Source: Streptomyces sp. A 4/2
GTDB taxonomy: Bacteria > Actinomycetota > Actinomycetes > Streptomycetales > Streptomycetaceae
DNA: 64,000 nt
Reading direction: 5' to 3'
Assembly: GCF_940670765.1 (NCBI RefSeq)
Contig: NZ_CALNVW010000007.1
Coordinates: 1 to 64,000, forward strand
Notes under the pieces: generated by a model
Database searches by the model: none
Seen by the model: the letters and a program-made list of their open reading frames with translations, nothing else
What the model was told of the DNA's origin: nothing
Made by a program: the position numbers and the translations under genes
Part shown: positions 62,557 through 64,000 of the stretch, in pieces
How positions within the stretch are numbered: the stretch's first letter is position 1
Layout of the letters: each line of letters starts with the position of its first letter

Positions 62557-64000
62557 TCAGCCTGCGGCCCCCGGCCGTTCCGGCGCCGACTTCGCCGGAT
62601 TCTCCTCCAGCGCGGCGAGCGCGATCCGGATCGCCTCGTCCAGTTGGGTGTCCCGTCCCGCCGCGTGGTCCTGCGGCGCCTGGACCACTTCGACGTCCGG
62701 GTCGACGCCGTAGTTCTCCACGCCCCAGCCGTAACCCTCCAGCCAGAAGGCGAACTTGGGCTGGGTCACCAGCGTGCCGTCGACGAGCCGGTAGCGGCTG
62801 TCGATCCCGACGACCCCGCCCCAGGTCCTGGTCCCGACCACGGGTCCGATCCCCAGGGCCTTGATCGCGGCGTTGACGATGTCCCCGTCCGAGCCGGAGA
62901 ACTCGTTGGCGACGGCCACCACCGGGCCGCGCGGTGCGTCCTGCGGGTAGCTCACCGGTGTCATCCCGCGCGGCAGGGCCCAGCCCACGATCCGGCGGGC
63001 CAGCTTCTCCACGACCAGCTGGGAGGTGTGGCCGCCGCGGTTCTCCCGCACGTCCACCACCAGGCCCTCCCTGGCCACCTCCACCCGCAGGTCGCGGTGG
63101 AGCTGTGCCCAGCCGGGGCCCTGCATGTCGGGGACGTGGACATAACCGAGGCGCCCGCCGGATCGTTCATGGACGTACGCCCGCCGGCCGGTCACCCAGT
63201 CGTGGTACCGCAGGGCTTCCTCGTCACCGGTGGGGACGACCACGACATGGCGCGGGTCGCCGCCGCCGGCGGGCCCGACGGTGAGTTCGACGGGCCTGCC
63301 CGCCGCGCCGGTGAGCAGCGGGGCCGGTCCGGTGAGCGGGTCCACCCGGTGGCCGTCGACGGCCAGGACCGTGTCGCCCGCGCGCACCGCGACGCCGGGC
63401 GCGAAGAGCGGGGAACTCGCCGCCGGATCGGAGGTCTCCGAGGAGAGGATCCGGTCGATGCGCCAACTTCCCTCGTCCGTCCGGGAGATGTCGGCGCCCA
63501 GCAGTCCCTGCCGGGTCGCGTCGTCGTGCCAGCCGCCGGGCGGTGTCACATAGGCGTGCGAGGTGCCGAGTTCGCCCTGCACCTCCCACAGCAGGTCGAC
63601 CAGGTCGTCGTGGGTGGCGACGCGGGCGAGCAGGGGGCGGTAGCGGTCCAGGACGCCGTCCCAGTCGACCCCCGACATGTCGGCCCGCCAGAAGTTGTCC
63701 CGCATGATGCGGCCGGCCTCGTCGTACATCTGCCGCCACTCGGCGGCCGGGTCGAGCATCCGGCGGATCCGGGACAGGTCGACGGAGATGTTGCTGTCGC
63801 TGTCCTCGTCGGCGTCGGGCTTGGCCACCCGGCTGTCGGACGGGACCACACGCAGCTTGCCGTCCATGTGCAGGACGAGCCGCTTGCCGTCGCCGCTGAC
63901 CTCGAAGTGGTCGACGTCCGGGGCGATTTCCTCGATGCGCAGCCGTTCCAGGTCGTACCGCTCCAGGACGTTGTGCGGCCAGGGGGCGTCGAGGGTCGCC
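62557..64000 (-). CDS. Tricorn-type protease, C-terminal part (runs off right edge)
   Basis: Only the C-terminal 480 codons lie in the window. They cover the C1 helical region, a PDZ domain (about VRAGDTVLAVDGHRVDPLTG) and the C2 S41 peptidase core. The nucleophile lies in ANEFSGSDGDI and the Tricorn-like YVHVPDMQGPGWAQ precedes it. Tricorn forms large ring complexes that degrade peptides released by the proteasome. The frame is open to position 64000, so the N-terminal beta-propellers are outside the window. Confidence 0.95.
   Translation of the reverse strand, partial: ATLDAPWPHNVLERYDLERLRIEEIAPDVDHFEVSGDGKRLVLHMDGKLRVVPSDSRVAKPDADEDSDSNISVDLSRIRRMLDPAAEWRQMYDEAGRIMRDNFWRADMSGVDWDGVLDRYRPLLARVATHDDLVDLLWEVQGELGTSHAYVTPPGGWHDDATRQGLLGADISRTDEGSWRIDRILSSETSDPAASSPLFAPGVAVRAGDTVLAVDGHRVDPLTGPAPLLTGAAGRPVELTVGPAGGGDPRHVVVVPTGDEEALRYHDWVTGRRAYVHERSGGRLGYVHVPDMQGPGWAQLHRDLRVEVAREGLVVDVRENRGGHTSQLVVEKLARRIVGWALPRGMTPVSYPQDAPRGPVVAVANEFSGSDGDIVNAAIKALGIGPVVGTRTWGGVVGIDSRYRLVDGTLVTQPKFAFWLEGYGWGVENYGVDPDVEVVQAPQDHAAGRDTQLDEAIRIALAALEENPAKSAPERPGAAG

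Overview
The window is high-GC actinobacterial DNA and almost certainly comes from a Streptomyces chromosome. The signs are a strong GC bias at third codon positions, frequent GTG starts with purine-rich ribosome binding sites, the short leucine-rich leader peptide upstream of leuA, and a znuA-znuC-znuB-zur operon next to uppS and recO. From about 26 kb to the right edge the gene content is what one expects of conserved core chromosome. The left 20 kb is an accessory island.

Left island (1 to about 20.8 kb). This is a nonribosomal peptide synthetase (NRPS) gene cluster that runs off the left edge. A minus-strand operon encodes an A-PCP-C-PCP synthetase, an MbtH-like protein and the C-A part of a second synthetase. 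Divergent from it is a stand-alone adenylation enzyme whose pocket residues spell the classic threonine code. A second minus-strand operon holds a carrier protein, a TrpB2-type PLP enzyme, an acyl-CoA-dehydrogenase-like flavoenzyme, a proline-type adenylating enzyme and an alpha/beta hydrolase. The carrier, flavoenzyme and proline adenylase form the known cassette that turns carrier-bound proline into a pyrrole or dehydroproline acyl unit. The TrpB2 enzyme has Gly where the family has its catalytic Glu, so it probably makes something other than tryptophan. An MFS exporter, two LuxR-type regulators with a TrmB-like N-terminal part, a Gfo/Idh/MocA oxidoreductase, a decayed cysN relic, a small secreted peptide and a broken transposase complete the island.

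Transition (21 to 26.2 kb). Here are a secreted ParB/Srx-like protein, a secreted beta-propeller protein, a helix-turn-helix regulator divergent from an AhpD-like protein, and two small membrane proteins.

Core region (26.4 to 64 kb). Glycyl-tRNA synthetase is followed by a zinc uptake operon with Zur-box-like sites, then uppS and recO. Next come a six-gene urease operon (ureABCFGD, no ureE), a TerB-like protein, and leuA with its attenuator. An M4 (protealysin-type) protease and its emfourin-type inhibitor gene are separated by a 221-bp palindromic MITE. A GNAT, a RHH/PIN toxin-antitoxin pair, era, two cell-surface proteins, a cytidine-deaminase-like protein, and a regulator/MFS divergent pair follow. 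Then come a YjbR protein, a CNNM/CorC protein, ybeY, and phoH, which is interrupted by a 360-residue class 3 intein with a LAGLIDADG endonuclease domain. The right end holds a D-glucarate catabolic operon, another MFS protein, an adenosine/adenine deaminase, ribonuclease Z, a HIT protein and a tricorn-type protease that runs off the edge.

The most unusual items are the NRPS cluster with its altered TrpB2 and proline-oxidation cassette, the class 3 PhoH intein, the MITE splitting a protease-inhibitor pair, a LuxR gene whose reading frame seems to start at AUU, and the cysN relic. Everything here is read from sequence by eye. Family assignments rest on motif recognition, not on database searches.
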